Shown here piece after piece: positions 5,205 to 6,850 of a DNA stretch of 6,850 nucleotides (its first letter is position 1; each line of letters begins with the position of its first letter). The DNA is from CAMDBL01 sp964498125. GTDB lineage: Bacteria > Pseudomonadota > Alphaproteobacteria > Rhizobiales > Hyphomicrobiaceae. The translations under genes were made by a program, and so were the position numbers. Under the pieces are notes generated by a model, which made no database searches, was not told where the DNA came from, and saw only the letters and a list, made by a program, of their open reading frames with translations. The stretch is taken from assembly GCA_964498125.1 (NCBI GenBank), contig CAZCGE010000038.1, forward strand, positions 1 to 6,850, written 5' to 3'.

Positions 5205-6838
5205 CCGCGCTCAATGCCATCGAGATCGAGGTGCTGCGTAACGCATTGACGGCGGCGGCGGCCGACATGGACGTGACGATGTGGCGCACCAGCCGCTCCA
5301 CCATCGTGCGCGAGATGCTCGACTACTCGACGGCCATTTTCGATGCCGACGGTTTCATCGTCGCGCAGTCGGCGCGCATTCCGCAGCATCTCAATTCCAT
5401 GGGTTATTGCCAGCGCGCCATCATCGAGCGGTTCATTCCCCTCGCCGATTGGCATGATGGCGATGTCGTCATCACCAATGATCCCTACTGCGGCGGCCAG
5501 CACCTGCCCGATATTGTCGCTTTCCGGCCCGTGTTCCACGAGGGCCAGCGCACCGCCATTGTCGGCACGCTCTGCCATCACCTGGATGTCGGCGGCATGT
5601 CGCCCGGCAGCTACGCCGCCGCCGCCACCGAGATCTACCAGGAAGGCCTGCGCATTCCGCCCGTGAAGCTCTATGCGCGCGGCGTGCGCAACGAGGGCAT
5701 CTGGCAGATGATCCGGCAGAACGTGCGCCAGCCGGCGATCATGATGGGCGATCTGCAGTCGCAAGTCGCCTCGCTCGGCGTCGGCGTGCAGGCCATCACG
5801 CGGCTTGCCGCCAAATACGGCAATGCCCGGCTGTCGGCTGCCTGCCGTCAACTGCTCGATATGTCGGAGGCCGCCATGCGCGAGACCATCGCGCGCATGC
5901 CCGATGGCGTCTACACGTTCGAGGATTTTCTCGACGACGACGGCATCGACAGGGACAAGCCGGTGCGGGTCCACGCCCAGGTGACGGTTGCCGGCGATCG
6001 CATGATCGTCGATTTGTCCGGATCGGCGGCCGAGGTCGGTGGCCCGATCAACGCCACGATCGGGTCGTCCACGTCGGCGGTCTATTTCGCCGTCGTCGCA
6101 TCGGCCGACCAGCCCATCGCGGCCAATGCCGGTTGCTATCGCCCCGTCGAGATCATCGCTCCGGAAGGCCTGATCATCTCGGCCCGACATCCAGCTGCCG
6201 TGGCGCATCGCATCGCGCCCTGCCACCTCCTGCTCAGTGTCCTGTTCGGCGCCCTGTCCAAGGCCATCCCGGACCGCATGCCGGCCGCCGCCTACGGCGT
6301 CAGCTATGTTTGCGCCTTCCAGACCGAAGCGGCCAATGGCGCGCGCAAGGTGCTGGTCGAGATCGAGGTCGGCGGCTGCGGCGCTCATCCGCGCGGCGAT
6401 GGCGCCAGCGCCCATTCCTTCGGCATGCACAACAATGCCGCCATACCGGTGGAGATGATCGAAAGCGATACGCCGCTGACGATCATGGAGTATGGCTTGG
6501 TGCCCAATTCGGGTGGCGACGGCCAGCACCGCGGCGGTCTTGGCTTGCGGCGCGCCTGGCGCATCGATTCCGAAGTGGCGACATTCACGGCGCAAATGGA
6601 TCGCTTCCGCCATCGCCCCTACGGCCTCTTCGGTGGCGAGTCTGGCGCGGCTGGCCGGCTGACACTCGTACGTGACGGCGGCGAGGAACCACTGCACTCC
6701 AAGGTCGCGAACATGCGCCTGCGCAAGGGCGACATCATCCGCCTCGAGACCTCCGGCGGCGGCGGTCATGGCCCGCCGGTGGAGCGACCGGTTGGGCTTC
6801 GGGAGCGCGATGCGGCCATGGGCTACACAGACACTTGA
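5201..6838 (+). CDS. hyuB: Hydantoinase/5-oxoprolinase family, subunit B (HyuB-like)
   Basis: This is the partner subunit of HyuA (Hydantoinase_B, PF02538). In this family it supplies the metal-containing site that acts on the intermediate activated by ATP on subunit A. The 545-residue length is normal. Signatures are NDPYCGGQHLPD (93-104), CHHLDVGGMSPGS (125-137) with the conserved His-His-x-Asp, ATEIYQEGLRIPPVKLY (142-158), DLSGSA (271-276), GGDGQHRGGLGLRR (438-451), YGLFGGESG (474-482) and the terminal TSGGGGHGPP (518-527). The ATG overlaps the hyuA stop as ATGA, with GGGAG 7 nt upstream, so the two are surely co-translated. No gamma subunit (acetone or acetophenone carboxylase type) is seen in the window. 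That leans towards a hydrolase, but the downstream side is cut after 12 bases. No truncation or missing block is evident. The substrate cannot be assigned from sequence. Confidence 0.92.
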   Translation: MTALNAIEIEVLRNALTAAAADMDVTMWRTSRSTIVREMLDYSTAIFDADGFIVAQSARIPQHLNSMGYCQRAIIERFIPLADWHDGDVVITNDPYCGGQHLPDIVAFRPVFHEGQRTAIVGTLCHHLDVGGMSPGSYAAAATEIYQEGLRIPPVKLYARGVRNEGIWQMIRQNVRQPAIMMGDLQSQVASLGVGVQAITRLAAKYGNARLSAACRQLLDMSEAAMRETIARMPDGVYTFEDFLDDDGIDRDKPVRVHAQVTVAGDRMIVDLSGSAAEVGGPINATIGSSTSAVYFAVVASADQPIAANAGCYRPVEIIAPEGLIISARHPAAVAHRIAPCHLLLSVLFGALSKAIPDRMPAAAYGVSYVCAFQTEAANGARKVLVEIEVGGCGAHPRGDGASAHSFGMHNNAAIPVEMIESDTPLTIMEYGLVPNSGGDGQHRGGLGLRRAWRIDSEVATFTAQMDRFRHRPYGLFGGESGAAGRLTLVRDGGEEPLHSKVANMRLRKGDIIRLETSGGGGHGPPVERPVGLRERDAAMGYTDT

Positions 6839-6850
6839 TATCGACCGGGC
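6810..6850 (+). CDS. Possible start of the next gene (partial, off window)
   Basis: An ATG at 6810, preceded by GGGAG (6801-6805) with a 4-nt gap, opens MRPWATQTLDIDR and stays open to the window edge. It would overlap the end of hyuB by 29 nt, as other genes here overlap. Only 13 codons are visible, so no family can be named. The frame may simply be a chance opening in GC-rich DNA. Confidence 0.3.
   Translation, partial: MRPWATQTLDIDR

Noticed and set aside
5183..6769. 528-codon open frame on the minus strand opposite hyuB
   Set aside because: It mirrors the GC-biased third codon positions of hyuB. The product is His/Asp/Gly-rich with no recognisable domain.
1..6850. CRISPR arrays, tRNA or rRNA genes, insertion sequences
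   Set aside because: No regularly spaced direct repeats, no tRNA-like cloverleaf, and no transposase motif or terminal inverted repeats with target duplications were seen.

Overview
The window is GC-rich, tightly packed bacterial DNA with strongly GC-biased third codon positions and clear Shine-Dalgarno sites. Gene content and protein style fit an alphaproteobacterium, perhaps of the Hyphomicrobiales/Rhizobiales or a relative. That is an inference from protein character, not a computed placement.

Layout. (1) Positions 1-1080, minus strand: the first 360 residues of a large repetitive surface or secreted protein. It has a family-typical N-terminal module, then one complete and one incomplete cadherin-like/VCBS-type repeat; the rest lies beyond the window edge. 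(2) 1081-1404: a 324-base divergent intergenic region with a perfect 7-bp inverted repeat and no convincing promoter. (3) 1405-2974, plus strand: dgoK (2-dehydro-3-deoxygalactonokinase) and dgoA (2-dehydro-3-deoxy-6-phosphogalactonate aldolase), overlapping by 14 nt. These are the last two steps of the De Ley-Doudoroff galactonate pathway. (4) 2975-3137: a 163-base leader with three arms that can form two mutually exclusive hairpins, followed by a possible 12-codon leader ORF whose stop overlaps the next start. (5) 3138-6838: hyuA and hyuB, the two subunits of an ATP-dependent hydantoinase/5-oxoprolinase-family enzyme, overlapping by ATGA. (6) From 6810 a further ORF may begin inside the end of hyuB and run off the window.

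How the genes work together. DgoK phosphorylates 2-keto-3-deoxygalactonate, and DgoA splits the product into pyruvate and glyceraldehyde 3-phosphate. The upstream enzymes (galactonate dehydratase, lactonase, sugar dehydrogenase), a transporter and a regulator are not in the window. HyuA and HyuB form one enzyme that uses ATP to open a cyclic amide, or to activate a related carbonyl compound. Its substrate cannot be read from sequence. The gap and leader suggest hyuAB may be controlled separately from dgoKA. The adhesin-like gene points the other way and is probably unrelated.

No clearly new biological system is visible. The items most worth a second look are the leader before hyuA, with its alternative hairpins and coupled mini-ORF, and the pairing of a sugar-acid pathway with an ATP-dependent amidohydrolase of unknown substrate.
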